A model generated the notes under the pieces. It had not been told where the DNA came from. It made no database searches and was given only the letters and a program-made list of their open reading frames with translations. From positions 1 through 56,145 of the forward strand of contig JBBSLL010000019.1 in NCBI GenBank assembly GCA_038255255.1: DNA of 56,145 nucleotides, read 5' to 3'. This DNA is from JBBQNY01 sp038255255 (lineage in GTDB: Bacteria; Pseudomonadota; Gammaproteobacteria; Xanthomonadales; Ahniellaceae). This document shows positions 1-10,440 of the stretch, piece by piece (position 1 is the stretch's first letter; each line of letters opens with the position of its first letter). The position numbers and the translations under genes are program-made.

Positions 1-1844
<1,844 letters not shown>

Positions 1845-1968
1845 CAAGACAGCAGCGCCCGGGCAAACCGTGGATGATAGCGAGCGTTGAAGTTCCGGGC
1901 GCCCGACCCCGACCGCCGGCACCGCGCGCCACCTTCTGCCGGAGGGAGACGGGAATACCCGGAATCGG

Positions 1969-1997
1969 TTGACCCGAAGCTACCGGGGCGCTAAATT
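1969..1997 (+). promoter_or_regulatory. Sigma-70 promoter for rplU-rpmA
   Basis: TTGACC (1969-1974) and TAAATT (1992-1997) are separated by 17 bp, an optimal sigma-70 layout. Transcription would start near 2004, giving a leader of about 85 nt before rplU that contains the short hairpin GGTCCG-ct-CGGACC (2033-2046). The leader could host ribosomal-protein autoregulation, but I cannot match it to a known leader motif. Confidence 0.6.
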
Positions 1998-2088
1998 TGC
2001 CGGTCTTTTCGCCGGCCGAGTTGCCGACGAGCGGTCCGCTCGGACCAGACGCGTCAAACACAATAACTACAGAACCGAGGTGAGTCCG

Positions 2089-2460
2089 ATGTACGCAGTG
2101 TTCCGTACCGGCGGCAAGCAGTACCGTGCCGTCCCGGGAGAGGTGATCCGCGTCGAGAAAATCGACGCCGAAGTAGGTGCCAAGGTCGAGATCGGCGAAG
2201 TGCTGCTGCTCGGCACCGGCGAAGACATCCAGATCGGCGCGCCATTCATCGATGGCGGCAAGGTCATGGCAACCGTCCGCGCGCATGGCCGCGCCGACAA
2301 GGTGACCATCATCAAGTTCCGCCGGCGCAAGCATTACCGCAAGCAGCAGGGCCACCGGCAGTACTACACCGAGATCGAGATCACCGATATCGGAGGAAAG
2401 CCGCAGAAAAAGGCCGCAAAGCAGGCTTCGGACGATGCAGCCAAAGGCAACGAGGAGTAA
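2089..2460 (+). CDS. rplU: 50S ribosomal protein L21
   Basis: L21 binds 23S rRNA in the large ribosomal subunit. The 123-residue protein starts MYAVFRTGGKQYRA, the standard L21 N-terminus, and contains the conserved basic segment IIKFRRRKHYRKQQGHRQ. A longer in-frame reading from upstream exists but would run through the promoter and leader, so the ATG at 2089 is chosen. The C-terminus carries a Lys/Ala/Glu-rich tail after the conserved fold, slightly longer than the roughly 103-residue E. coli protein, as is usual in this group. rpmA follows after 6 nt, the universal L21-L27 pair. Confidence 0.97.
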   Translation: MYAVFRTGGKQYRAVPGEVIRVEKIDAEVGAKVEIGEVLLLGTGEDIQIGAPFIDGGKVMATVRAHGRADKVTIIKFRRRKHYRKQQGHRQYYTEIEITDIGGKPQKKAAKQASDDAAKGNEE

Positions 2461-2466
2461 TCAGCA

Positions 2467-2724
2467 ATGGCACACAAGAAAGGCGTAGGTTCCTCGCGCA
2501 ACGGCCGCGACTCGAACCCGAAGTATCTGGGCGTGAAGCTGTTCGGCGGCCAGGCGGTCGACGCGGGCAACATCATCGTGCGCCAGCGCGGCACCCAGTT
2601 CCATCCGGGCGCAGGCGTTGGCCTCGGTCGCGACCACACCCTGTTCGCGCTGGCCGACGGCACCGTCGAGTTTTCGGTTCGCGGTCCGAAGCGCCAGCGT
2701 ACGGTGAGCGTCAAGACCCTCTGA
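2467..2724 (+). CDS. rpmA: 50S ribosomal protein L27
   Basis: L27 sits at the peptidyl-transferase centre. The 85-residue protein starts MAHKKGVGSSRNGRDSNPKY and has the conserved GVKLFGGQ and IIVRQRGTQFHPG segments; length matches the family. The N-terminus begins directly with AHKKG, so there is no cleavable extension of the Firmicutes kind. It follows rplU by 6 nt and is followed at once by a strong intrinsic terminator, making rplU-rpmA a two-gene operon. Confidence 0.97.
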   Translation: MAHKKGVGSSRNGRDSNPKYLGVKLFGGQAVDAGNIIVRQRGTQFHPGAGVGLGRDHTLFALADGTVEFSVRGPKRQRTVSVKTL

Positions 2725-2748
2725 TCGAACCTGGTCAGGATCGACTGA

Positions 2749-2779
2749 CGAAGCCCCGCTCCGGCGGGGCTTCGCGTTT
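2749..2779 (+). terminator. Intrinsic terminator of rplU-rpmA
   Basis: An 11-bp GC-rich stem CGAAGCCCCGC (2749-2759) pairs with GCGGGGCTTCG (2764-2774) around a TCCG loop, followed by a short CGTTTC tract. It lies 25 nt after the rpmA stop. Confidence 0.8.
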
Positions 2780-2926
2780 CTGGCGATCCGAACGCGCATG
2801 CCCGGCCGGGGCTGCCCGCGCGATGCCCGCCCGGGAACTCTCCGACGCCCGCACGTTGCGTCATCATTTGTTGCCGCCTACCCGGATAAAACAGGCAGCG
2901 GCCACTTTCCAGAGTGAGATGACCCC

Positions 2927-4027
2927 ATGAATTTTGTCGACGAAGCCGAAATACACGTAGCTGCCGGTTCGGGCGGCAACGGCGCGGTCAGCTTCCGCCG
3001 CGAGAAGTTCATCCCGCTCGGTGGCCCGGATGGCGGTAACGGCGGCGCGGGCGGCAGCGTGTGGCTGGTCGCGGACGAGAATCTCAACACCCTGATCGAC
3101 TTCCGGCATCAGCGGAGCTTCAAGGCGCCGCGGGGTGCCAACGGCATGGGTCAGCAAATGGCGGGTGCCGGCGGCGAAGACATCGTGATCCGGGTACCCG
3201 TGGGCACCACCGTGGTCAACGTCGAAAATGAAGAAACGATCGGCGATCTGGTCGCGCACGGCAACACGTTGCTGGTAGCGCAAGGCGGGCGCGGCGGTGC
3301 GGGCAACGTCAACTTCAAGAGTTCCACCAACCGCGCGCCCAGGCGCGCGATCCCGGGCACGCCGGGCGAAGAACGCGCACTCAAGCTCGAACTCAAAGTG
3401 CTCGCGGACGTCGGCCTGGTAGGGTTTCCAAACGCTGGCAAATCGACCTTCATACGCGCCGTTTCAGCGGCGCGACCGCGCGTTGCCGATTATCCCTTCA
3501 CGACGTTGCACCCCAACCTTGGCGTGGTTCGCGTCGGCCAGGACCAGAGTTTCGTCGTGGCCGATATTCCGGGCATCGTCGAAGGCGCGGCGGAAGGCGT
3601 GGGCCTGGGCCTGCGTTTCCTTCGCCACGTGATGCGCACGCGAGTGTTGCTGCACCTGGTCGACATGGCGCCGGTCGAGGGTGCAGACGATCCGGCCGAG
3701 CAGGTGCGAGCGATTGAGAAGGAACTGATCAAGTTCGACGCTGAACTCGCCGCGCGCCCACGCTGGCTGGTGATCAACAAATCGGATCTGCTCGAACCCC
3801 AAGTTGCCCGGGATACGGCGATGCGGATCGTTGCAGCGCTCGACTGGCGCGAACCGTGGTTTCTGGTGTCAGCTGCGACCGGCGAGGGAACTCGCGAGGT
3901 TACCCAGGCCGCGATGGCGTTTCTGGAAGCGGATAGGGCGCAAGAGCGGGAAGCGTCGCGCGAAGCGCGCGCAGCCGCGCCTCTGGCGTCGGCGGTGACG
4001 GTTACCCCTCATGCCGAGCGGGAATGA
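2927..4027 (+). CDS. obgE: Obg family GTPase (ObgE/CgtA)
   Basis: Obg is an essential ribosome-associated GTPase involved in 50S maturation and the stringent response. The 366-residue protein has the glycine-rich Obg fold at residues 1-158 (GSGGNGAVSFRREKF, GGPDGGNGGAGG). The G domain follows with P-loop GFPNAGKS at 166-173, a switch region YPFTTLHPNLG, the G3 motif DIPG and the NKSD motif. Length fits proteobacterial ObgE, with a short low-complexity Ala/Arg/Glu tail in place of the OCT domain. The position after rplU-rpmA is conserved across bacteria. The upstream terminator suggests its own promoter in 2780-2926, but I saw no strong -35/-10 pair there. Confidence 0.96.
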   Translation: MNFVDEAEIHVAAGSGGNGAVSFRREKFIPLGGPDGGNGGAGGSVWLVADENLNTLIDFRHQRSFKAPRGANGMGQQMAGAGGEDIVIRVPVGTTVVNVENEETIGDLVAHGNTLLVAQGGRGGAGNVNFKSSTNRAPRRAIPGTPGEERALKLELKVLADVGLVGFPNAGKSTFIRAVSAARPRVADYPFTTLHPNLGVVRVGQDQSFVVADIPGIVEGAAEGVGLGLRFLRHVMRTRVLLHLVDMAPVEGADDPAEQVRAIEKELIKFDAELAARPRWLVINKSDLLEPQVARDTAMRIVAALDWREPWFLVSAATGEGTREVTQAAMAFLEADRAQEREASREARAAAPLASAVTVTPHAERE

Positions 4028-4033
4028 CGCCAA

Positions 4034-4060
4034 CAAAAAGCCGACCCAAAAGGTCGGCTC
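4034..4060 (-). terminator. Intrinsic terminator of rpsT
   Basis: The stem AGCCGACC/GGTCGGCT (4039-4046 with 4052-4059) has a 5-nt loop. Read on the minus strand it ends in TTTTTGTTG, a good U-tract, so it serves rpsT. The opposite strand has a poorer tract but the hairpin may also slow transcription leaving obgE. Confidence 0.8.
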
Positions 4061-4106
4061 CTTGAACCGCGATCGCGCCGACGGCAAACGCCGGCACCGC
4101 GCGGGT

Positions 4107-4391
4107 TCAGGCCTGCGCTTGCGCCGGTGCACCGATCGCACGGATTCGTGCGCTCAGGCGGCTCTTGTGACGTGCCGCCTTGTTGCGGTGGATGAGGCCA
4201 CGCGCGGCGAAACGATCGAGCAGGGGCTGCGCGCTGGCAAATGCATCTTGCGCGGCGGCCTGGTCGTTGGTGTGAATCGCCTTGAGCACACGCTTGACGG
4301 CGGTGCGCATCATCGAACGCTGGCTGGCGTTCTGGGCGTTGCGCTTCACGGCCTGGCGGGCGCGCTTCTTGGCGGACTTGATGTTGGCCAC
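4107..4391 (-). CDS. rpsT: 30S ribosomal protein S20
   Basis: S20 is a helical 16S-rRNA-binding protein of the small subunit. The 94-residue product starts MANIKSAKKRARQAVKRNAQN and is rich in Lys/Arg/Ala, as expected; KTAVKR-like and NKAARHKSRL motifs are present. The start codon is GTG (4391-4389) with GGAG about 8 nt upstream. It is divergent from murJ, a typical gammaproteobacterial arrangement, and ends at a terminator shared with the obgE 3' side. Confidence 0.96.
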   Translation of the reverse strand: MANIKSAKKRARQAVKRNAQNASQRSMMRTAVKRVLKAIHTNDQAAAQDAFASAQPLLDRFAARGLIHRNKAARHKSRLSARIRAIGAPAQAQA

Positions 4392-4480
4392 AGTAAAACT
4401 CCGAATACGAATAGTGCGGGAAAACGACCGCGCATTATGGAGAAGCCCGCCCTCCGGGTCAATCAGGCCACGCGAGCCCG

Positions 4481-6034
4481 ATGAAACTGCTGCGCTCCTC
4501 GGCGCTGTTCGGCGGGATGACGCTGCTGTCGCGCGTCGCGGGGCTGGTCCGCGACCAGGTGCAGGCCGCGCTGTTCGGGGCGAGTTCGGCGATGGACGCG
4601 TTCCTGATCGCCTATCGCATCCCCAACCTGCTCAGGCGCATTTTTGCCGAAGGCTCGTTCGCCCAGGCCTTCGTGCCGGTCTTCACCGACACCCTGCGTC
4701 GCGGCGACCGCGACGAAGTCCGCGACCTGCTCGATCACGTTGCGGGTGCGCTGGGTTCGGTGCTGCTCATCCTCACCGCGCTCGGGATCGCATTTGCGCC
4801 CGCGATCACCACCCTGTTCGCCCCGGGAGCGCTCGATGAGCCGGTCAAGTTCGCGCTCACGACCGACATGCTGCGCATCACGTTTCCCTATCTCTTCCTG
4901 ATTTCGATGGTGTCGCTGGCTGGCGCCGTACTCAACAGCCACCACCACTTCGGCCTGCCCGCACTCGTTCCGGTGCTCCACAACCTCACCATCATCGCGG
5001 CCGCGCTGTTCCTCGCACCGCGCATGGAAGTGCCGGTCATGGCCCTTGCCTGGGGCGTGGCCATCGCAGGCGTGGTGCAGCTGCTGGTGCTGTGGCCGGC
5101 CCTGTTGCGACTCGGGCTGCTGCCGCGCTTCCGCATCGACTGGCGTCATCCCGGGGTGCGGCGCGTGTTCCGTCTGATGTTGCCGACGCTGTTTTCGGCC
5201 TCGGCAGCGCAGATCAACCTCATTGTCGGCACGGTGTTCGCTTCGCTGCTGGTTACCGGCAGCCAGACATGGCTGTATCTCTCTGACCGGTTGATCGAGT
5301 TTCCGCTGGGCGTCTTCGGAGTCGCACTCGGCACCGTGATCCTTCCGCACCTCGCGCGCCGCAACGCGGAAGAGGATCGGGACGCGTATGCGGCCACCTT
5401 GAACTGGGGCGTGCAATGGGTCCTGCTGCTGTCGCTGCCTGCCGCACTCGGACTGTTCCTGCTGGCCGAACCGCTGTCCGCGACGATCTTCCAGTACGGC
5501 CGCTTCACGGCGTTCGACACGCGCATGGCTGCGCTCGCCATCGCCGCGATGAGCATCGGGGTTCCGGGATTCATGCTGACCAAGGTGCTCGCGCCCGCGT
5601 TCTTCGCTCGCCAGGACGCGCGAACTCCCATGCGCGCGGCGCTCAAGACCGTGGCCTTGAACCTGGTGCTCACCATCGCGCTGGTGACGCCGCTCTGGTA
5701 CTACGACGTCATCGGTGCGCACGCCGGCATCGCACTCGCGACGGCGCTGGCGGGCCTGTTCAATGCGTGGCTGCTGTGGCGCGCGCTGCGCCGCCAAGGC
5801 CATTCGTTCGTCCATCCGGAATGGCCGCGCGTCCTGCGCGGCTGCGTGCTCGGCCTGCTGCTGATGATTGCCGCGTTGATGGCAATGCAGAGCCAGATCG
5901 GCGCCTGGGGCGAGCTGTTGCCGGTGATGCGCATCCTCCTGCTGCTTGCGACGGTGGGCCTGGGTGCCGGCGCCTACCTGACGGGCATCTGGCTTGGCGG
6001 CGTGCGGCCCCGACACTTGCGCGAGCCCTCATGA
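4481..6034 (+). CDS. murJ: MurJ, lipid II flippase
   Basis: MurJ (MviN) moves lipid II across the inner membrane for peptidoglycan synthesis. The 517-residue protein has the expected length and about 14 hydrophobic segments. The N-terminus carries the family signature: LSRVAGLVRDQVQAALFGAS, then AMDAFLIAYRIPNLLRRIFAEGSFAQAFVPVF. The ATG at 4481 lacks a strong Shine-Dalgarno sequence, but the MKLLRSSALFGGMTLLSR start fits homologues. It is divergent from rpsT and followed by ribF after 54 nt. A very long reading frame on the opposite strand is a shadow of its GC-rich codon use. Confidence 0.96.
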   Translation: MKLLRSSALFGGMTLLSRVAGLVRDQVQAALFGASSAMDAFLIAYRIPNLLRRIFAEGSFAQAFVPVFTDTLRRGDRDEVRDLLDHVAGALGSVLLILTALGIAFAPAITTLFAPGALDEPVKFALTTDMLRITFPYLFLISMVSLAGAVLNSHHHFGLPALVPVLHNLTIIAAALFLAPRMEVPVMALAWGVAIAGVVQLLVLWPALLRLGLLPRFRIDWRHPGVRRVFRLMLPTLFSASAAQINLIVGTVFASLLVTGSQTWLYLSDRLIEFPLGVFGVALGTVILPHLARRNAEEDRDAYAATLNWGVQWVLLLSLPAALGLFLLAEPLSATIFQYGRFTAFDTRMAALAIAAMSIGVPGFMLTKVLAPAFFARQDARTPMRAALKTVALNLVLTIALVTPLWYYDVIGAHAGIALATALAGLFNAWLLWRALRRQGHSFVHPEWPRVLRGCVLGLLLMIAALMAMQSQIGAWGELLPVMRILLLLATVGLGAGAYLTGIWLGGVRPRHLREPS

Positions 6035-6051
6035 CCCGGTCGCGGCGCCAT

Positions 6052-6078
6052 TTGTGCGGTGCAGCGCAAGGCTATAAT
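6052..6078 (+). promoter_or_regulatory. Putative promoter of ribF with consensus TATAAT
   Basis: A perfect TATAAT (6073-6078) is preceded by TTGTGC (6052-6057) at 15 bp, or TTTGTG at 16 bp. Expected +1 is near 6085, only about 4 nt before the ribF ATG (6089), so the ribF mRNA would be nearly leaderless. Confidence 0.5.
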
Positions 6079-6088
6079 CCCGCGATCC

Positions 6089-7039
6089 ATGCGTAATTTA
6101 TTTCGTGATTCGGGCGGCGGAAATCTCTTTCCGAACGGCTCGGTAGTGACTGTGGGTGCCTTCGACGGCGTGCATCGCGGACATCGCGCGTTGCTGGCCG
6201 CCGCGCGCGCCGACGCGGATGCGCGCGGGTTGCCGCTGGTCGCCTTGAGTTTCGAGCCCCTGCCGCGCCAGTTCTTCGGGCGCGCGGACGGCGTGGTGCG
6301 ACTCACGACACCGCGCCAGAAGGTATGCGAACTGTGCGAGTTCGCCGACGCGGTCGGCCTGCTGCGCTTCAACGCCCGGCTGGCATCGATGACTGCCGAG
6401 GATTTCGTAGCGACCGTGCTGTTCGACAGATTGTCGGCGCGCGGCATCTGGGTAGGTCCTGATTTCCGCTTTGGAAAAGCCCGCCGCGGTGATATCGAAC
6501 TGCTGCGCACGCTGGTCAAGCGGGCCGGTGCGGAGGCTTCGAGCATCGAGCCGGTCTGCGAAGAGGGCGCGCGCGTCAGTTCGAGCGCAATCCGTGCGGC
6601 GCTGGCGGAGGGCGACTTCGCACGGGCGTCCCACTTGCTCGGGCGCCCGTTCCGCATGAGCGGGCACGTGGTGCATGGCCAGCAACTCGGTCGAAAGCTC
6701 GGTTATCCGACGGCCAACTTGCCCATCCTGCATGGCAGCGCTCCGGTTGCGGGCATTTTTGCGGTGCGCGTGCACGGGGTCGAGCAGGAAGCGGTTCCCG
6801 GCGTGGCATCACTCGGAACGCGTCCTACCGTCGGCGGAATCGAGCCGATACTCGAAGCGCATCTGTTCGACTGGGACGGCGATCTCTACGGCCGGCGCAT
6901 CGACGTCGAGTTTGTTGCACGCCTGCGCAGCGAAGCCTGCTTCGACAACCTCGACCTGCTCGTCGCGCAGATGAATCGCGACGCCGCGCAGGCGCGCGAG
7001 GTGCTTTCCCCCCGGTTCCCACAACGAGCGTACGCGTGA
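6089..7039 (+). CDS. ribF: Bifunctional riboflavin kinase / FAD synthetase
   Basis: RibF phosphorylates riboflavin to FMN and adenylates FMN to FAD. The 316-residue protein has the N-terminal adenylyltransferase motif VGAFDGVHRGH and WVGPDFRFGKARRGD, then the C-terminal flavokinase motif GRKLGYPTANL. The ATG at 6089 (MRNLFRDSGGG) fits family N-termini better than the in-frame start 30 nt upstream, which lies inside the promoter. The stop overlaps the ileS GTG by 3 nt in the sequence GTGA, so ribF, ileS, lspA and ispH probably form one operon. Confidence 0.95.
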   Translation: MRNLFRDSGGGNLFPNGSVVTVGAFDGVHRGHRALLAAARADADARGLPLVALSFEPLPRQFFGRADGVVRLTTPRQKVCELCEFADAVGLLRFNARLASMTAEDFVATVLFDRLSARGIWVGPDFRFGKARRGDIELLRTLVKRAGAEASSIEPVCEEGARVSSSAIRAALAEGDFARASHLLGRPFRMSGHVVHGQQLGRKLGYPTANLPILHGSAPVAGIFAVRVHGVEQEAVPGVASLGTRPTVGGIEPILEAHLFDWDGDLYGRRIDVEFVARLRSEACFDNLDLLVAQMNRDAAQAREVLSPRFPQRAYA

Positions 7040-9903
7040 GTCGCGACTACAAATCCACGATCAACCTGCCGACCACCGACTTTCCGATGCGTGGCGACCT
7101 GCCGAAGCGCGAGCCACCCATGGTCAAGGCGTGGCAGGACAGCGACCGGTACGGCCAGTTGCGGAAGGCCGTCGTCGGCCGTCCGCGCTTCGTCCTGCAT
7201 GACGGGCCGCCGTATGCGAACGGCGCCATCCATATCGGCCATGCGGTCAACAAGATCCTCAAGGACATCGTGGTCAAGTCGAAGCTGCTGGCCGGCTTCG
7301 ACGCGCCCTACGTGCCGGGCTGGGACTGCCACGGCCTGCCCATCGAGTTCGCCGTCGAGAAAAAATTCGGCAAGGTCGGAACGAAACTCGACGCCGCCGC
7401 ATTTCGCGCGGAGTGCCGCGAATACGCGGCCGGACAGATCGAGGGACAGAGTGCGGACTTCCAGCGACTCGGCGTGCTCGGGAACTGGGCCAACCCGTAC
7501 CGCACGATGGATTTTCGGTACGAAGCGGAAACGCTGCGCGCGCTGGCGAAGATCGTCGAGCGCGGCCATCTCGCACGTGGCGTGAAGCCGGTGCACTGGT
7601 GCTTCGACTGCGGTTCCGCCCAGGCCGAAGCCGAAATCGAATACGCCGACAAGACGTCGCCCGCGGTTGACGTGGCCTACGCAGTACTGGACAGCGACCG
7701 CGCAGCAGTACTCGCCGCATTCGGTGTCGATGAGAGCGCGGACGCTGCGCTGTCCGTGCCGATCTGGACCACCACCCCGTGGACGCTGCCGGCCAGTATC
7801 GCCGTCACGCTCGGCGCCGAACTCGAGTACGCACTGGTCGAAGGCGCAGCGCCGGGTGGGAAGCGTCAGCTCCTCGTATTGGCTGAAGCACTGGTTGAAC
7901 GTGCATTGGCGCGTTACGGGATCAGCGATCACAAAGTGCTGGGCCGCGTTGCCGGTGCAAAGCTCGAAGGCTTCCGGTTGCAGCATCCGTTTTACGCCGA
8001 ACGCGTCGTGCCGCTCATCCTCGGCGAACACGTGTCGGCGGAGGAGGGCACGGGTGCCGTGCACACGGCTCCTGGCCACGGGCAGGATGACTTCATCGTT
8101 GGCCAGCGCTACGGCCTGCTCGAGGGCTACAGCGCCGCGCAGATCAATCCGGTAGCCGGCAACGGCACCTACCTGCCCGGCACGCCGCCCGCAGGCGCGC
8201 AGGTCATCGAAGGCGTGCATATCTGGAAGGCCAACGAGCTCATCGTGTCCGCGCTGCGCGACGCGGATCGGTTGCTGCATTTCGCACAGATCCGGCACAG
8301 CTATCCGCATTGCTGGCGGCACAAGACACCGGTGGCGTTCCGCGCCACGCCGCAGTGGTTCATCGCGATGGAGCAGGCAGGCCTGCGCGCCGACGCATTG
8401 CGCGAGATCACGCGCATCGGCGAGCGCGGCGGGTGGTATCCCGGCTGGGGCGAGGAACGCATCGCCGGCATGATCGCCGGCCGGCCCGACTGGTGCATCT
8501 CGCGCCAGCGCACCTGGGGCGTTCCCATCGCGCTCTTCGCGCACAGGATCACCGGCGAGCCGCATCCGCGCTCAGTGGAGTTGCTGCGCGCCGTCGCCGA
8601 TCGGGTAGAAGCAGGCGGCGTCGACGCCTGGTATGCGCTCGAAGCGAGCGAACTCATCGGCAGCGACGCCGCCGATTACGACAAAGTGGTCGACATCCTC
8701 GACGTGTGGTTCGACTCGGGTGTCTCGCACGAATCCGTGCTCGCCGCACGGCCGGAAGACGGGCTCGCGAAGCCGGCGGACATTTACCTCGAGGGTTCCG
8801 ACCAGCACCGCGGCTGGTTCCAGTCGTCGCTGCTGACCGGCGTCGCGATGGATGGTGCGGCGCCGTATCGCCAGTGCCTGACGCACGGCTTCGCGGTGGA
8901 TGCGAACGGCCGCAAGATGTCCAAGTCCATCGGCAATGTGGTCGCGCCGCAGCAGGTCATGGACGCACTCGGCGCGGATGTGTTGCGGCTGTGGGTGGCC
9001 GCCACCGATTACCGCAACGAGATGACGGTGTCGGACGAGATCCTCAAGCGCACCGCGGACGCCTACCGTCGCATTCGCAACACCGCGCGCTTCCTGCTCG
9101 CGAACCTCGCGGGCTTCGATCCGGCGCGCGATGTCGTCGCCACCGGCGACATGCTCGCGCTCGACCAGTGGATCGTGCACCGCGCCTTTGAATTGCAGAA
9201 CGACGTGGTCGCCGCCTACGACCGCTATGACTTTCCGGAGATCGTGCAGCGCCTGTCCAACTTCTGCAGCGTCGACCTCGGCGCCCTGTATCTCGATGTC
9301 ACCAAGGACCGGCTGTACACGATGCGCGAGGACAGCCTGGGCCGTCGATCGGCGCAAACCGCGATGTTCCACATCGCGCACGCGTTCGCCCGATGGATCG
9401 CGCCGATCCTCTCTTTCACCGCCGACGAGATCTGGCAGTTCCTGCCCGGTGCGAAGGGCGACCTGCTTGCGGCGACCTGGTACACGGGATTGTCGAAGCT
9501 CGATGGCAAGGCACCGCTGTCCGCCGGTGACTTCGATCGCCTGCTGGCGATTCGCGCACAGGCGCAGGCTCTTCTCGAGCCCCTGCGTGCTGCGGGCGGC
9601 ATCGGTTCGTCGCTCGACGCTGACATAGGCCTGCATGCCCGCGAGGGAAGCGACGATGCGCGATTGCTGTCGCGATTGGGCGACGAACTCCGATTCCTGC
9701 TGATTACTTCGACGGCCAGTGCTTCGCTTTCGGGCGATGGTCCAGCAGCCCTTGAAGTCACGGCCACAGCGTCCAGTGACCCCAAGTGCATTCGGTGCTG
9801 GCACCATCGGCCCGACGTGGGCAACGACCCGGCACATCCGGAAATCTGCACGCGCTGCGTCAACAACGTGGAGGGTCCCGGTGAACAGCGTCGTTTCTTC
9901 TGA
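7036..9903 (+). CDS. ileS: Isoleucyl-tRNA synthetase
   Basis: IleRS charges tRNA-Ile. The 955-residue class I synthetase has HIGH at residues 66-69 (PYANGAIHIGH), the CP1 editing domain in the middle (TTPWTLPA; GTGAVHTAPGHGQDD), and KMSKS at 627-631. The C-terminal zinc module has two CxxC pairs (CIRC, CTRC). Length and domain order match the bacterial short IleRS type. The start is GTG at 7036, overlapping the ribF stop; the C-terminus overlaps lspA by 23 nt. Confidence 0.97.
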   Translation: MSRDYKSTINLPTTDFPMRGDLPKREPPMVKAWQDSDRYGQLRKAVVGRPRFVLHDGPPYANGAIHIGHAVNKILKDIVVKSKLLAGFDAPYVPGWDCHGLPIEFAVEKKFGKVGTKLDAAAFRAECREYAAGQIEGQSADFQRLGVLGNWANPYRTMDFRYEAETLRALAKIVERGHLARGVKPVHWCFDCGSAQAEAEIEYADKTSPAVDVAYAVLDSDRAAVLAAFGVDESADAALSVPIWTTTPWTLPASIAVTLGAELEYALVEGAAPGGKRQLLVLAEALVERALARYGISDHKVLGRVAGAKLEGFRLQHPFYAERVVPLILGEHVSAEEGTGAVHTAPGHGQDDFIVGQRYGLLEGYSAAQINPVAGNGTYLPGTPPAGAQVIEGVHIWKANELIVSALRDADRLLHFAQIRHSYPHCWRHKTPVAFRATPQWFIAMEQAGLRADALREITRIGERGGWYPGWGEERIAGMIAGRPDWCISRQRTWGVPIALFAHRITGEPHPRSVELLRAVADRVEAGGVDAWYALEASELIGSDAADYDKVVDILDVWFDSGVSHESVLAARPEDGLAKPADIYLEGSDQHRGWFQSSLLTGVAMDGAAPYRQCLTHGFAVDANGRKMSKSIGNVVAPQQVMDALGADVLRLWVAATDYRNEMTVSDEILKRTADAYRRIRNTARFLLANLAGFDPARDVVATGDMLALDQWIVHRAFELQNDVVAAYDRYDFPEIVQRLSNFCSVDLGALYLDVTKDRLYTMREDSLGRRSAQTAMFHIAHAFARWIAPILSFTADEIWQFLPGAKGDLLAATWYTGLSKLDGKAPLSAGDFDRLLAIRAQAQALLEPLRAAGGIGSSLDADIGLHAREGSDDARLLSRLGDELRFLLITSTASASLSGDGPAALEVTATASSDPKCIRCWHHRPDVGNDPAHPEICTRCVNNVEGPGEQRRFF

Positions 9904-10405
9904 GCAGGGCGCCCACGCGCAGGGTCTGCGGGGCCTCGGCTGGCTCGGGCTGTCGACGGTTGTCTTCGCGCTCGACCAGTGGACCAAATCCATCGCGCTC
10001 GCGACGCTCGAGCTGCACCGTCCGGTGCCTTTCATAGACGGGTTCTGGAACTGGATGCTCGCGCGCAACTACGGGGTGGCCTTCAGCCTCTTCGACAACC
10101 AGGCGGGCTGGCAGCGGTACGGCCTGTCGGCATTCGCACTGCTCGTGGCGCTCGTATTCGTGGTGTGGCTCACGCGCGTACCGGCGCGCGAACGCTTCAC
10201 TTCGGTTTCGCTGGCGCTGATCATTGGGGGGGCGATCGGCAACGTCTCCGACCGATTGCGCCTTGGCTACGTGGTGGACTTCGTGGACTGGTACGTCGGC
10301 ACCCATCACTGGCCCGCCTTCAATATCGCTGACTCGGCGATCGTCTGCGGCGCGATCCTGCTCGTCTTGACGGGTTGGCTCGAGTCGCGGCGCAACGCGT
10401 CGTGA
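9881..10405 (+). CDS. lspA: Lipoprotein signal peptidase (signal peptidase II)
   Basis: LspA removes signal peptides from diacylated prolipoproteins in the inner membrane. The 174-residue protein has four hydrophobic segments, LDQWTKSIAL near the N-terminus, and the catalytic aspartates D124 (GNVSDR) and D151 (FNIADS). The GTG at 9881 is preceded by GGAGGG (9870-9875) at 5 nt, which decides this start over longer upstream readings. It overlaps the end of ileS by 23 nt, indicating translational coupling. Confidence 0.95.
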   Translation: MNSVVSSEQGAHAQGLRGLGWLGLSTVVFALDQWTKSIALATLELHRPVPFIDGFWNWMLARNYGVAFSLFDNQAGWQRYGLSAFALLVALVFVVWLTRVPARERFTSVSLALIIGGAIGNVSDRLRLGYVVDFVDWYVGTHHWPAFNIADSAIVCGAILLVLTGWLESRRNAS

Positions 10406-10440
10406 CGCCACTGTCACCCTCAGGAGAGACACTCTCCGGC

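Noticed and set aside
2850..2890. Promoter for obgE (TTGCGT/TTGTTG with GATAAA)
   Set aside because: Spacers are 23 or 11 bp, outside the useful range.
4463..6016. A 517-codon open frame on the minus strand opposite murJ
   Set aside because: Composition is Arg/Gln/His/Glu-rich with no recognisable domain, and murJ on the other strand is a clear full-length family member. It is a GC-rich codon shadow.
8572..10068. A 498-codon minus-strand frame opposite ileS and lspA
   Set aside because: It runs antisense across two well-supported genes and shows no motif; shadow of high-GC third positions.
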